A stretch of 64,000 nucleotides of DNA from Fusobacterium_C necrophorum (GTDB taxonomy: Bacteria; Fusobacteriota; Fusobacteriia; Fusobacteriales; Fusobacteriaceae): the NCBI RefSeq assembly GCF_900104395.1, contig NZ_FMXX01000013.1; one strand, given 5' to 3'. Every line of letters begins with the position of its first letter. Positions within the stretch are counted from its first letter, which is position 1. A program made the translations under genes and the position numbers. A model generated the notes under the pieces. That model was not told the origin of the DNA. It did no database searches and worked only from the letters and a program-made list of their open reading frames with translations. This document shows, piece after piece, positions 9,054 through 17,746 of the stretch.

Positions 9054-10875
9054 TTATTGTTTCCTCCGTTTTTTCTATCTTTGGTGGGGGATTTTTCATT
9101 TCATCATATTTATCCATAAATTTTTTCGTCATTCCTCCTGCGACAGCTCCTCCCCCTCCTGCTGCTGTCAATAAAGCTGTAAATACAATTTCCGGATTGT
9201 TTGCCGGAAAATATCCCGCTACCCAAGCGTGAGTCGTTTTCGACTGTGAATTTTGAGCCGATCCACTCTTGGCAGCTACTAAATATTTAGGATTTCTTAA
9301 AACTCTTGTAGTCCCGTTGTCCTGTGAAACTGTTGCAATCAGTGCCTCATTGATGATATCATAATATTCTTTGGGAACCCCTTTCACTTCCATTCTTTTC
9401 CCTACTACCTTTTCTCGTTTTTTCGTTTTTACATCTTCCAAATACTTTACCAAGTGCGGAGAATAGGCATAGCCTTTATTTGCAATAATAGAATAAGCTT
9501 TCGCAATTTGAAGTGGAGTTACTAAATCATAGCCCTGCCCAATGGACATCAGGATAGTATCTCCTTTAACCCAAGAAGCTTTTATTTTTTTCTTTTTCCA
9601 ATCCGGTGTAGGAATGGCTCCTACTCTTTCTCCGGGAATATCAATTCCTGTAGGGCTTCCCAATCCAAATCTCTTTGCCATATCGGCAATCGGCTTGTAG
9701 CCAACTTGATCTGCCAAACGATAATAATAAGGATTGGCAGATTCGACTAAGGATTTTTTCATATCGACCAATCCATGTCCTCCACGTTTCCAGGCTCGCC
9801 ACTTCCATTTTCCAATTTGATAATATCCTGTAGCATCCAAATATTTTTGTTTGGGATCAATCCCACTCTCCAAAAATGCCAATGCGGAAATAACTTTGAA
9901 TACAGAACCGGGTGGATATTCCCCTGCAACCGCTTTATTTCCTAAAGGTCTTCTCTTATCATTCATAATTTCATTCCAAACCGCCTGGCTGATTTGAGAA
10001 CTGAACATATTCAGAGAAAAAGTGGGGTAACTTACCAAAGTGATAATTTCTCCTGTTTTTGCATCTAAAGCAATAAAAGCTCCCGCTCTTCCTTCCTCTC
10101 GATATTGTTCTTCCATATATTGTTGTAATTCCATATTTAAAGATAGATGAAGATTTTTTCCGGGAACAGGATCTCTTCTGTCCATTTTTCTCTGAATTTT
10201 ATTAAAAGCATTGACTTCAATGTACTCATAGCCGTCTTCTCCTTTTAACGCTCTATCATACTGCTTTTCCAGACCTTCTTTCCCTACGACATCTCTCGGA
10301 GTATAGCCTTCTTCTTTTAGTGCTTCATACTCCTTTTTGGAAATCTTTTTAACATAACCGATGCTATGAGCCGCCACAGAATCATATAAATATTTTCTCT
10401 TAGAATATGCCTGTACTTCTAAATACGGATAGTCCACAATTTTTTCCATCAATTTATAGGCTTTCTCCTCTTCCAAATCCTCAATCAAAACATTTTCACG
10501 CGTATAGGGAAAAATTTCTCCATATTTAATTCTTTTTAAAATATATTCCTTATCATAGCCTGTCAATTCTGCAATAGCATCTACATACTCATCCTCATGA
10601 TTTCTTTCTCGTAAATAGACAAGATGATAGCCCACTCCGTTCGTGACAATCAACTTCCCGGTACTGTCAAAAATTTGGCCTCTCGGAGAGGGAATTTTTT
10701 TTAATTTAAATTGATTTTTTTCCGATAAATATCGAAATTCTTTGCCTTGTAATACCTGTAAATAGAACATTCTCATCAAAAGGACTGAGAAAAAAATAAT
10801 AATCACTCCTAAATAGATTTTTCCACGACTATTATCTTCCATACCCAAGAAAAATTCGTTTTTTTTTCTTCTCAT
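9046..10875 (-). CDS. mrdA: Penicillin-binding protein 2 (peptidoglycan transpeptidase)
   Basis: Class B PBP, the transpeptidase of the elongasome that builds lateral wall. An N-terminal membrane anchor (about residues 20-40) is followed by the PBP dimerisation region and a transpeptidase domain. The active-site triad is SVFK (Ser324-Lys327), SAN (379-381) and KSG (536-538). The last reads KSGSAQ where KTGTAQ is commoner. The gene follows an MreD-like reading frame by 9 bases, the usual mreD-mrdA order. Confidence 0.94.
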   Translation of the reverse strand: MRRKKNEFFLGMEDNSRGKIYLGVIIIFFSVLLMRMFYLQVLQGKEFRYLSEKNQFKLKKIPSPRGQIFDSTGKLIVTNGVGYHLVYLRERNHEDEYVDAIAELTGYDKEYILKRIKYGEIFPYTRENVLIEDLEEEKAYKLMEKIVDYPYLEVQAYSKRKYLYDSVAAHSIGYVKKISKKEYEALKEEGYTPRDVVGKEGLEKQYDRALKGEDGYEYIEVNAFNKIQRKMDRRDPVPGKNLHLSLNMELQQYMEEQYREEGRAGAFIALDAKTGEIITLVSYPTFSLNMFSSQISQAVWNEIMNDKRRPLGNKAVAGEYPPGSVFKVISALAFLESGIDPKQKYLDATGYYQIGKWKWRAWKRGGHGLVDMKKSLVESANPYYYRLADQVGYKPIADMAKRFGLGSPTGIDIPGERVGAIPTPDWKKKKIKASWVKGDTILMSIGQGYDLVTPLQIAKAYSIIANKGYAYSPHLVKYLEDVKTKKREKVVGKRMEVKGVPKEYYDIINEALIATVSQDNGTTRVLRNPKYLVAAKSGSAQNSQSKTTHAWVAGYFPANNPEIVFTALLTAAGGGGAVAGGMTKKFMDKYDEMKNPPPKIEKTEETINE

Positions 10876-10884
10876 TTTTAATCC

Positions 10885-11283
10885 CTAGTAACATTTCTTC
10901 AAATAATAATAATTTAAAACCAAAAAACATACTCCATGTATCACAAAATAAAATAAATTCCAATGATAATTTTGCAAAATGCTATAAAATATCAATTCAA
11001 TCATACTTAGATAAAATACAGTCCCTTGATTATATTCCATATTTCGAAACAACAAATAGAAAATAAGTCCATAGCATAAAAAATATAAGAAAAAAGAAAA
11101 ATAACTATTCCCCTGCAAGGACACGAAAATTACCGTAATCAAAAGCGGAAGAATTGAGCCTCCTCTTTGTTTTAATAAAACATAAGAAAAGAAAGGAATC
11201 GAAACAAAAAATACTTTTTCTCCTGAAAAGAAAAAACTGTTTTCCAAAAAAATTCCTACAAAAGATGCTAGGTAAATCCACAT
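10885..11283 (-). CDS. Small polytopic membrane protein, probable MreD
   Basis: 132 residues, almost entirely hydrophobic, with about four to five membrane segments and a short basic C-terminus (YYYLKKCY). Sequence recognition alone is weak. The call rests on size, topology and position immediately upstream of mrdA, where rod-shape genes place mreD. No mreB or mreC is seen nearby. An alternative is an unrelated Fusobacterium-specific membrane protein. Confidence 0.55.
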   Translation of the reverse strand: MWIYLASFVGIFLENSFFFSGEKVFFVSIPFFSYVLLKQRGGSILPLLITVIFVSLQGNSYFSFFLYFLCYGLIFYLLFRNMEYNQGTVFYLSMIELIFYSILQNYHWNLFYFVIHGVCFLVLNYYYLKKCY

Positions 11284-11300
11284 TCTAGTATAACCTCTCT

Positions 11301-12263
11301 TTATGGCAAATGAATTTCAATCTTATTGGATAAAGAATCTTTTTCTACCATGTCTTGAATTTCTAAAATTTTTGCTATTTTATAAGCAATAAAATAGTCC
11401 TCTTTTTGATATTCAATAAAAGATTTTTCATTTCCTGTTTTTGTGCTCGTCTTAACCCCCTTATATCCCGCCTTTTTCAAATCGGATGCAGCCTTTTTTA
11501 TATTTTCCTCCGTTCCTTCAATGGAAATGGAAAAAGGAAGGTTATTTTCTTTTCCTAAAACAATGACTACATTCGCTAAAGTTGGAACTACCGGCTTCGC
11601 TTGAATTTTAAAATATTTTTCCGGCAAAGTCATGACAATATCCCTTGCCTTATCTACAGAAATATCATTTAAAATAATGTAACTTTCTTCTTGATTTTTC
11701 TCATAGTTTGCTGCATTGTATTTCATAGATAGATTTTGTGTCAATAGCTCTCCGGTTTTTCGAGCATATCCCCCTTTACCATTTGCATTCAATACGTCAA
11801 CAATAATATTTTGATTCAATACATCTGCAGTGTTTGCTTCTCGATATAATTCATCAAACATACTGTAAATACTGGATGCCAAAGCATAACGAGCTTCATC
11901 AATTGTAGTTTCCGGCAATTTCTTCGCATTTTTTACCTTGTACTCAATTTCTCCATATTTTACAACTGCATACTTTTCAATTTTTTCAGGAAGAATATCA
12001 TTTACTTTTCTGAGTACTTCCTCATATTCCTTTTTCTTTACCAAATCTCCAAAAGTGAGTTCTTTGTTGACATGAATTTCAAAAGGAATATCTACCGCCA
12101 ATTTATCTTCGTAAACTGCAACTAAATTTTTCTTTCCGATGAACAACATTCTGTCTTGATCCGATAAACTGATTTGATTTCCTCGAAAATTAAAATACAA
12201 CAATATTACTAACACTGCAATGAGAACTAGAATGATTCCATTATAGACTTTTCGCATATTCAT
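11301..12263 (-). CDS. Membrane-anchored protein with LytR_C-like domain
   Basis: 320 residues with an N-terminal membrane anchor (about residues 7-26) and a large extracytoplasmic part. The middle stretch IIVDVLNANGKGGYARKTGE resembles the LytR_C domain (V-LN-NG--G-A pattern) found after LytR-CpsA-Psr wall-attachment domains, but the catalytic LCP domain is absent. A similar alpha/beta repeat seems to follow (NVVIVLGKENNLPFSISIEG). The gene overlaps mtaB by 23 bases and precedes the mreD-like/mrdA pair, so a role in wall assembly is plausible but only inferred. Confidence 0.68.
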   Translation of the reverse strand: MNMRKVYNGIILVLIAVLVILLYFNFRGNQISLSDQDRMLFIGKKNLVAVYEDKLAVDIPFEIHVNKELTFGDLVKKKEYEEVLRKVNDILPEKIEKYAVVKYGEIEYKVKNAKKLPETTIDEARYALASSIYSMFDELYREANTADVLNQNIIVDVLNANGKGGYARKTGELLTQNLSMKYNAANYEKNQEESYIILNDISVDKARDIVMTLPEKYFKIQAKPVVPTLANVVIVLGKENNLPFSISIEGTEENIKKAASDLKKAGYKGVKTSTKTGNEKSFIEYQKEDYFIAYKIAKILEIQDMVEKDSLSNKIEIHLP

Positions 12264-13551
12264 AAGCTACCAAAACTCCTTTCTCCACTTGCTCTACTTT
12301 TACTTGTACCATTGAGTTTATCGAAAGATTTTTTCCTCTTATCTTCACTCTGAGATAATTCGGGCTATATCCCCACCAATATCCATCTTTTTCTTCCTCA
12401 ATCAACACTTCCAATCTTTTTCCAAGATAGTATTTTCTTCTATCTTCTTCTATCTTTTTTTGTAAATTTTCTAAGATACCGACTCTTTCTCTCTTCACTC
12501 CAGTCTGAATTTTATGCTCCATTCTGGAAGCAATTGTCCCCTCTCGATCAGAATATGGAAAAATATGAAGATGAGAAAATCCTATTTTCTCTAAACTGTC
12601 ATAGGTATTTTGAAACATTTCTTCTGTTTCTCCTGGAAAACCTACAATTACATCCGCCGTGTACTCCATCATAGGCACTTTTTTTCTCAAAGAAAATAAA
12701 GCCTTTAAGATGACATCTTTCCCATAGTTTCTTCTCATATTTCTCAACACCGTGTCATCGCAGGATTGTAAAGAAATATGTAAATGAGGCATCATTTTAG
12801 GGTGATCAAATAAAGTCATAAAGGATTCCGTAATTCGATCTGGATACACAGAACCGATTCGAACTCTCTGTAACAAATCTTTCTTTAAAATGTTTCTTAC
12901 CAAGTCTTCAAAATTGATTTCCTCCTTCAAATCTTTTCCATAATCCCCCAAGTTAATTCCAATTAAAATAATTTCTCGAAAACCCTCCACTAATAATTTA
13001 TCAATTTCTTCCAACACTTTCTCCGGTCTTCTGGAACGACTTCTGCCCCTGGCAAAAGGAATTTTACAATAGGAACAAAACTCATTACATCCATCCTGTA
13101 TTTTCACATAGGCTCTGGTCATTTCTCGGAAAGTGGCAAATTCATACTCCTGATATTCTTTTTCTTGGAAAATACTCTCTTCACGCTCTCCTCTTTCCTG
13201 GTTGTGAATTTCTTCCACAAAGTTTGCTACTGCATTTTTATCTTTATTTCCAATCACAAAGTCGATTTCTTCCATTTCCAGCAAATCTTTTCGATTGGTT
13301 TCCGCATAACAACCTGTTACAATCACTTTTCCCAAGGGATTTTGCTTTTTTGCTCTTCTCAGCATATTTCTGGTTTTTCGATCGGCAATACTCGTAACCG
13401 TACAAGAATTCACAATATAAACATCTGCTGTTGTTTCAAATCCCACTTCTTCATAGCCCTTTTGTAACAACTGATTCTTGATACTTTCACTTTCATACTG
13501 ATTTACCTTGCAACCCAAAGTGTAGAAAGCGACTCTTTTATTCAAATTCAT
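12241..13551 (-). CDS. mtaB: tRNA t6A37 methylthiotransferase MtaB
   Basis: Radical-SAM enzyme that converts t6A to ms2t6A at tRNA position 37. The UPF0004 domain carries cysteines 14, 50 and 81 (LGCKVNQ, NSCTVT, TGCYAE) for the auxiliary 4Fe-4S cluster. The radical-SAM motif is C155, C159, C162 (CNEFCSYC), and a TRAM domain forms the C-terminus. The LGCKVNQYES start and overall length fit MtaB better than MiaB or RimO. The gene overlaps the end of rsmE by 14 bases. Confidence 0.93.
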   Translation of the reverse strand: MNLNKRVAFYTLGCKVNQYESESIKNQLLQKGYEEVGFETTADVYIVNSCTVTSIADRKTRNMLRRAKKQNPLGKVIVTGCYAETNRKDLLEMEEIDFVIGNKDKNAVANFVEEIHNQERGEREESIFQEKEYQEYEFATFREMTRAYVKIQDGCNEFCSYCKIPFARGRSRSRRPEKVLEEIDKLLVEGFREIILIGINLGDYGKDLKEEINFEDLVRNILKKDLLQRVRIGSVYPDRITESFMTLFDHPKMMPHLHISLQSCDDTVLRNMRRNYGKDVILKALFSLRKKVPMMEYTADVIVGFPGETEEMFQNTYDSLEKIGFSHLHIFPYSDREGTIASRMEHKIQTGVKRERVGILENLQKKIEEDRRKYYLGKRLEVLIEEEKDGYWWGYSPNYLRVKIRGKNLSINSMVQVKVEQVEKGVLVAYEYAKSL

Positions 13552-14251
13552 GAACCAAAACTCCTCCCACTACAATTGCTGCTGTTTCTGCTCGTAAAAT
13601 TCGCTTTCCTAGACTAACCACTTTTGCTCCTTTGGAAGCCAGATGCTCAATTTCCTCTTTTTCAAAACCACCTTCCGGTCCTATAATATATAGGATTTTT
13701 TTCGTTGCTCCTAGTAGTCCGTTTTTTAAAACATGCTTCAAGCTATGCTCCTCTTCACATTCATAAGGCAATAAAATTAAATCATAGTTTTCCAAAGGAA
13801 GTTGTTTTAAATCTATAATCTCTTGAATCTGTGTCGGTTTTACCCCCTGACACTGTTTCATTGTTTCTTTCACAATTGTATTCCATTTTTCTTTTTTTTC
13901 TTTCAATTTTACCACACATCTTTTTGCTATGGTAGGCAAAATACTGTGTATTCCCAACTCTGTTAATTTTTGAATACAAAAATCCATCTTGTCATTTTTA
14001 ATCAGACAGATGGCTGCATCAATCTCTACAGATAGAGAAAAAGCATCTTCTTTTTTTTCCAGAATTTGAAGATGCACTTTATTCTCTATGATTTTTTGTA
14101 TTTCACAAATATATTCATAATCGCCATCTACTGCTCGAACTTTATCTCCAACTTCCAAACGAAATACATGGAGTAAATGGTGCAGGTCTTCTTTTTTTTC
14201 CAAAATAATCTCGTCTAAATATTCTTTCCTTTCTATTATAACACTAATCAA
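13538..14251 (-). CDS. rsmE: 16S rRNA (uracil-1498-N3)-methyltransferase RsmE
   Basis: SPOUT-class methyltransferase acting on U1498 of 16S rRNA. An N-terminal PUA-like part (HHLLHVFRLEVGDKVRAVDG) precedes the SPOUT domain with the SAM-knot motif IIGPEGGFEKEEI and the LGKRILRAETAA tail, both characteristic of RsmE. The length of 237 residues is typical. It lies between an Rrf2 regulator gene and mtaB. Confidence 0.94.
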   Translation of the reverse strand: MISVIIERKEYLDEIILEKKEDLHHLLHVFRLEVGDKVRAVDGDYEYICEIQKIIENKVHLQILEKKEDAFSLSVEIDAAICLIKNDKMDFCIQKLTELGIHSILPTIAKRCVVKLKEKKEKWNTIVKETMKQCQGVKPTQIQEIIDLKQLPLENYDLILLPYECEEEHSLKHVLKNGLLGATKKILYIIGPEGGFEKEEIEHLASKGAKVVSLGKRILRAETAAIVVGGVLVHEFE

Positions 14252-14265
14252 AGCTTTCTCCTAAC

Positions 14266-14682
14266 TTATTTTACATTATTTATAAAATCTTCTAAAGTGG
14301 TATCTGATAAAATTTTCGTTAAGGCATGATCCAATTTACTCCAAATACAAGTAGAACCGCAAATCGTTTCCTTACATTGTTGCCTATGTTCATCACTTTC
14401 GTTGCAATCAATTACTTTGACCTCATCATCTAAAATCATATATACCTTATGTAAAGTGATTTCTTTCGGGGACATTGCTAAACGATAACCTCCACTCGGC
14501 CCTCTTTTTCCTTCAATAATTTTTTCATTTTTCAATTTGAACAAAATCTGCTCCAAGTATTGAATGGAAATATTTTGACTTTCAGCAATTTCTTTAATTC
14601 TCACTAATTTATTTTCTTCCGTATTCATGGCAATATACGCCAGTGCTTTGAATCCGTATCGTACTTTTGTGTTAATCTTCAT
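14266..14682 (-). CDS. Rrf2 family transcriptional regulator (IscR-like)
   Basis: 138-residue winged-helix regulator. The KVRYGFKALAYIA opening, the recognition-helix region NISIQYLEQILFKLK and the wing GPSGGYRL are standard for Rrf2. Cysteines 93, 103, 108 and 112 could bind an Fe-S cluster as in IscR, although the spacing is not identical. No iscS/iscU genes are next to it, so the regulated genes cannot be named. It overlaps ruvB by 11 bases, so it is cotranscribed with housekeeping genes and not visibly self-controlled. Confidence 0.9.
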   Translation of the reverse strand: MKINTKVRYGFKALAYIAMNTEENKLVRIKEIAESQNISIQYLEQILFKLKNEKIIEGKRGPSGGYRLAMSPKEITLHKVYMILDDEVKVIDCNESDEHRQQCKETICGSTCIWSKLDHALTKILSDTTLEDFINNVK

Positions 14683-15676
14683 TTTTTTCCTCCATTTTTT
14701 TCCAATAAACTGTTGCTTTTGAAGTAGCTACCCTGCCTCGGGTCGTCCTTTTTAAAAATCCCTTTTGAATCAAATATGGCTCATAAACTTCTTCTAAAGT
14801 TCTTCTGTCTTCTCCCAAAAGTAAGGATAAGGTTTCTATTCCGACAGGACCTCCTCCATAATTTTCAAAAATCGCATGTAAAATATTTCTGTCCAACTCA
14901 TCCAAGCCTTCCACATCTACTCCTAAAAGATTTAAAGCCTGTATGGCAATCTTCTTGGTAATGATACCTTCTCCCCTAATTTCCGCATAATCTCGCACTC
15001 TTTTTAAAAGGCGATTTGCAATTCTAGGTGTTCCTCGACTACGTTTTGCAAGCTCTTCCGCTCCGGCCTGTTCTACTTCCACCTCTAAAATTTTTCCTCC
15101 ACGTAAAATAATTTCTTTTACTTCACGCTCCGTATAATATTCCATTTTATGACTGATTCCAAAACGATCTCGCAAAGGTGCACTGAGTAGCCCTGCCCGA
15201 GTCGTAGCTCCAATTAAAGTAAAATTAGGGAGTTCAATCCGAATAGAACGGGCAGCCGGTCCTTTCCCAATGATAATATCCAATTCCCTATCTTCCATGG
15301 CAGGATATAAAATTTCTTCCACTGCGGTATTCAAACGATGAATTTCATCAATAAACAACACATCATTTTCCTCCAAAGAAGTTAAAATAGCCGCCAGATC
15401 CCCCGCCTTTTCTAAAATGGGTCCAGAAGTAATTTTTAAATTGGACCCCATTTCATTCGCAATCACTCCTGCCAAAGTAGTTTTCCCCAAACCCGGAGGT
15501 CCATACAGCAAGACATGATCAATCACGGTTCCTCTTCTTTTCGCTGCCTGAATAGAAATAAATATTTTTTCTTTCAAACTCTCTTGTCCTATATACTCCT
15601 GAAAAGTTCGCGGTCTTAAATTTCTTTGAACCTCTATTTCATTCGGTATTTCGAATTCACTCACAATTCTTTCCAT
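14672..15676 (-). CDS. ruvB: Holliday junction branch migration helicase RuvB
   Basis: AAA+ motor that, with RuvA, drives branch migration of Holliday junctions. The Walker A motif GPPGLGKTT is at residues 59-67, Walker B LFIDEIH and sensor 1 GATTRAG follow, and the C-terminal winged helix ends in TRGRVATSKA. Length (334) and the N-terminal LRPRTFQEYIGQ signature are typical. ruvA is not in the window. It is followed by the overlapping Rrf2 gene. Confidence 0.96.
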   Translation of the reverse strand: MERIVSEFEIPNEIEVQRNLRPRTFQEYIGQESLKEKIFISIQAAKRRGTVIDHVLLYGPPGLGKTTLAGVIANEMGSNLKITSGPILEKAGDLAAILTSLEENDVLFIDEIHRLNTAVEEILYPAMEDRELDIIIGKGPAARSIRIELPNFTLIGATTRAGLLSAPLRDRFGISHKMEYYTEREVKEIILRGGKILEVEVEQAGAEELAKRSRGTPRIANRLLKRVRDYAEIRGEGIITKKIAIQALNLLGVDVEGLDELDRNILHAIFENYGGGPVGIETLSLLLGEDRRTLEEVYEPYLIQKGFLKRTTRGRVATSKATVYWKKMEEKNED

Positions 15677-15700
15677 AACTCTATCCTTCTTACTCGTTTT

Positions 15701-16306
15701 TTATGAGAAATAGGAAAATAATAAGAACTGTAATCCTCCAATAACAGCTCCTAAAACAGCTCCTACCCACTCAATATGTTTCAATTCTTTTTTCGCCAAA
15801 GAAAAAATAATCTCCTCTACTTTTTGAAAAGAAAAAGAAGCAATTTTATCGGAAATCATTTTTTGAATATCAATATTTTCTTCTAAGTGACTTGTAAATG
15901 CAGAACAAATTTCCTCTTTTCGAGATAAAACTCCCTGTTTCACTAAGGCTTTAATTTTTTCCAAACTATCTTTTCCCAAAAACATCGCAGCAAAAGGAAA
16001 AGCTTTTTGAATTTCCTTTTCCAAATTTTCTTCCAAATATTCATCCATCCTTTTCTCTATATTCCGAAAAATAAGCTCTGTATCCATTTGCTCCAATAAC
16101 TCTCTCAAAGAAAGCAGTTCCTGCTCCACCACCCTGGCGATTCCACTCCCAATGTCTTTTTTTCTTTTAGGAATGACCCCTTGGATTCTAAAACATAGAA
16201 AACGTTTTTCTTCATAGGGATGAAATAACATTTTGATTGCCAACCAATTGGTAATCCACCCAATCCATGCTCCTATCAACACCATCATCAACCATCTCAA
16301 CAACAT
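15701..16306 (-). CDS. DUF445 family membrane protein
   Basis: 201 residues with a membrane segment at each end (about 1-22 and 178-199) and a charged helical middle, the topology of DUF445 (YheB-like) proteins. The N-terminal pattern GAWIGWITNWLAIKMLFHP is the family hallmark. Function is unknown. It is the first gene of the long minus-strand run and has a good promoter just upstream (16346-16374). Confidence 0.82.
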   Translation of the reverse strand: MLLRWLMMVLIGAWIGWITNWLAIKMLFHPYEEKRFLCFRIQGVIPKRKKDIGSGIARVVEQELLSLRELLEQMDTELIFRNIEKRMDEYLEENLEKEIQKAFPFAAMFLGKDSLEKIKALVKQGVLSRKEEICSAFTSHLEENIDIQKMISDKIASFSFQKVEEIIFSLAKKELKHIEWVGAVLGAVIGGLQFLLFSYFS

Positions 16307-16345
16307 TGCCTAGCTCCTTCTGATTTTTTATTGATTTAGTAAATT

Positions 16346-16374
16346 ATTTTATCATAAAAATCATTTTTTTTCAA
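16346..16374 (-). promoter_or_regulatory. Sigma-70-type promoter of the long minus-strand operon
   Basis: -35 TTGAAA (16369-16374), 17-base spacer, -10 TAAAAT (16346-16351), placed about 40 bases before the DUF445 start. It is the most convincing promoter before the closely packed genes reaching down to nadE. Confidence 0.6.
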
Positions 16375-16387
16375 TGTCCTCTTCCCA

Positions 16388-16412
16388 TAAAAAAAGGCCA
16401 GAAAAACTGGCC
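16388..16412 (-). terminator. Intrinsic terminator after the DUF1858 gene
   Basis: Perfect stem GGCCAG/CTGGCC with an AAAAA-type loop, followed on the minus strand by a long T run. It isolates the DUF1858 gene from the downstream operon. Confidence 0.88.
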
Positions 16413-16421
16413 CGCACTTAA

Positions 16422-16622
16422 CTATTTTCCTTGTTGGATCAATTCGTTAATTTCTGCTACAATTGCATCCGGATTCAATCCGTGAGCTGCAATCCCTTCT
16501 CCCAAAGTTTCTCCTGAAGCAATCATACATCCTACACATCCAAGACCATGCTTTTGAAAAACTTCCACTGCGATTGGATAGTTTTGAACTGCTTCCAATA
16601 TATTCATATCTTTTGTTACCAT
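16422..16622 (-). CDS. DUF1858 redox-disulfide domain protein
   Basis: 66 residues comprising a single DUF1858 domain, a family often found with hybrid-cluster proteins. The paired cysteines are C29 and C32 (GCVGC), expected to form a redox-active disulfide or bind a metal. It is monocistronic, with a consensus promoter upstream and a strong terminator downstream, which suggests high independent expression. The partner is not identifiable here. Confidence 0.88.
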   Translation of the reverse strand: MVTKDMNILEAVQNYPIAVEVFQKHGLGCVGCMIASGETLGEGIAAHGLNPDAIVAEINELIQQGK

Positions 16623-16676
16623 GTCTACTTCCTCCTCTTAAAATGAAATACTCTTTTCATTCTTTTTATTTTCCCT

Positions 16677-16705
16677 ATTATATTAAAATTTATCAAAATT
16701 GTCAA
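16677..16705 (-). promoter_or_regulatory. Perfect consensus promoter of the DUF1858 gene
   Basis: Exact TTGACA (16700-16705), 17-base spacer, exact TATAAT (16677-16682), about 55 bases before the gene, with a good ribosome site (AGGAGGAAG) downstream. Confidence 0.85.
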
Positions 16706-16728
16706 TAATTTTTTCAAGAATGATTTGT

Positions 16729-16757
16729 TTGATTTTTTATGAAAAAAAAGGTAAAAT
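16729..16757 (+). promoter_or_regulatory. Promoter of the pyridoxal/pyridoxamine kinase gene
   Basis: -35 TTGATT (16729-16734), 17-base spacer, -10 TAAAAT (16752-16757), followed by GGGGGAG ribosome site and ATG at 16791. Confidence 0.6.
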
Positions 16758-16790
16758 ATATCGTAAAATGTAAAATGAGGGGGAGAAACT

Positions 16791-17612
16791 ATGAATAAAA
16801 AAATTTTATTGATTAACGATATGCCCGGTTATGGAAAAGTCGCCCTAGCAGCGATGACTCCTATCTTATCCACAATGGGACACAGTTTATATAACCTTCC
16901 CACCGCTCTTGTTTCAAACACCTTAGATTACGGAAAATTTGAAATTATGGATACCACAGACTACATGGAAAAATCTTTAAAGATTTGGGAAGAACTGAAC
17001 TTCTCCTTTGATTGTATTTCCACAGGATTCATCTTCACGAAAAGACAGGTGGAACTCATTCTACAATATATTGACAAAAAGAAACAGCAAGGACTTTTTG
17101 TCATGGTCGATCCCATTATGGGAGATCAAGGAAAACTTTATAACGGAATAAAAGAAGAAACTGTAGATAATATGAGGAAATTAAGCAGCGTTGCAGATGT
17201 CATGGCCCCCAACTTTACAGAAGCCTGTTTCTTAGCGAAAAAATATATCGGACAAACTACCGTCAGTCTGGAAGAGGTAAAAGATCTAATCCAATCTCTC
17301 TTACAAAACGGAGCAAAATCCGTTGTTATTACCAGTGTAGAAACAAAAAATAAGGAACATTATGTCTGCGGTTTTGACGCTGTAAATGATAATTATTTCT
17401 TTTTACCATATTGTCATATTCCGATTCAATTTCCCGGAACCGGAGATATTTTTTCTTCCGTTCTTCTAGGCAATCTCTTACACGGTCGTTCGTTGGAAGA
17501 AAGTGTTCAAAAAGCAATGGATATTGTCTATGCATTTATTTTGAAAAATAAAGACAATCAGGATAAATTTCGAGGAATTGCCATTGAAGAAAGTTTATCT
17601 TTTATAAAATAG
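16791..17612 (+). CDS. pdxY: Pyridoxal/pyridoxamine kinase (vitamin B6 salvage)
   Basis: Ribokinase-fold kinase that phosphorylates B6 vitamers to their 5'-phosphates. The N-terminal NDMPGYGKVAL, the VDPIMGDQGKLY stretch (107-118) and the anion-hole motif GTGD (216-219) are typical of PdxY-type pyridoxal kinases. At 273 residues it is of normal length. The window also encodes PdxS, so the organism could both salvage B6 and, in part at least, make it. Whether it prefers pyridoxamine or pyridoxal cannot be read from sequence. Confidence 0.87.
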   Translation: MNKKILLINDMPGYGKVALAAMTPILSTMGHSLYNLPTALVSNTLDYGKFEIMDTTDYMEKSLKIWEELNFSFDCISTGFIFTKRQVELILQYIDKKKQQGLFVMVDPIMGDQGKLYNGIKEETVDNMRKLSSVADVMAPNFTEACFLAKKYIGQTTVSLEEVKDLIQSLLQNGAKSVVITSVETKNKEHYVCGFDAVNDNYFFLPYCHIPIQFPGTGDIFSSVLLGNLLHGRSLEESVQKAMDIVYAFILKNKDNQDKFRGIAIEESLSFIK

Positions 17613-17615
17613 AGA

Positions 17616-17644
17616 TTGATTTTCCCAGTAGGATATAGTATAAT
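17616..17644 (+). promoter_or_regulatory. tRNA-Ser promoter
   Basis: -35 TTGATT (17616-17621), 17-base spacer, exact -10 TATAAT (17639-17644), 17 bases before the mature 5' end. Confidence 0.75.
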
Positions 17645-17661
17645 AAGGAGCAGATGAGTTC

Positions 17662-17746
17662 GGAAGTATCGCCTAATGGTAGGGCAGCAGCTTGGAAAGC
17701 TGTGGGCGGCAACGTCTTGTGGGTTCGATTCCCTCTACTTCCGCCA
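17662..17746 (+). tRNA. tRNA-Ser(GGA)
   Basis: Cloverleaf read by eye, 85 nt with encoded CCA. Acceptor GGAAGTA/TACTTCC (7 bp), discriminator G, anticodon stem GCAGC/GCTGT with loop TTGGAAA (anticodon GGA), a 15-base extra arm of class II type (GGGC/GTCT stem) and T-loop TTCGATT. Two oddities: the D arm is short (GCC/GGC, loop with TAATGGTA) and resembles class I tRNAs, and the T stem GTGGG/CCCTC has an internal T-T mismatch. The long extra arm and G73 support serine identity. Confidence 0.88.

Noticed and set aside
17662..17746. Allo-tRNA or tRNA-Sec with 8-bp acceptor
   Set aside because: The eighth pair would need the discriminator G to pair with C at -1. A normal 7-bp acceptor with G73 and anticodon GGA fits better.
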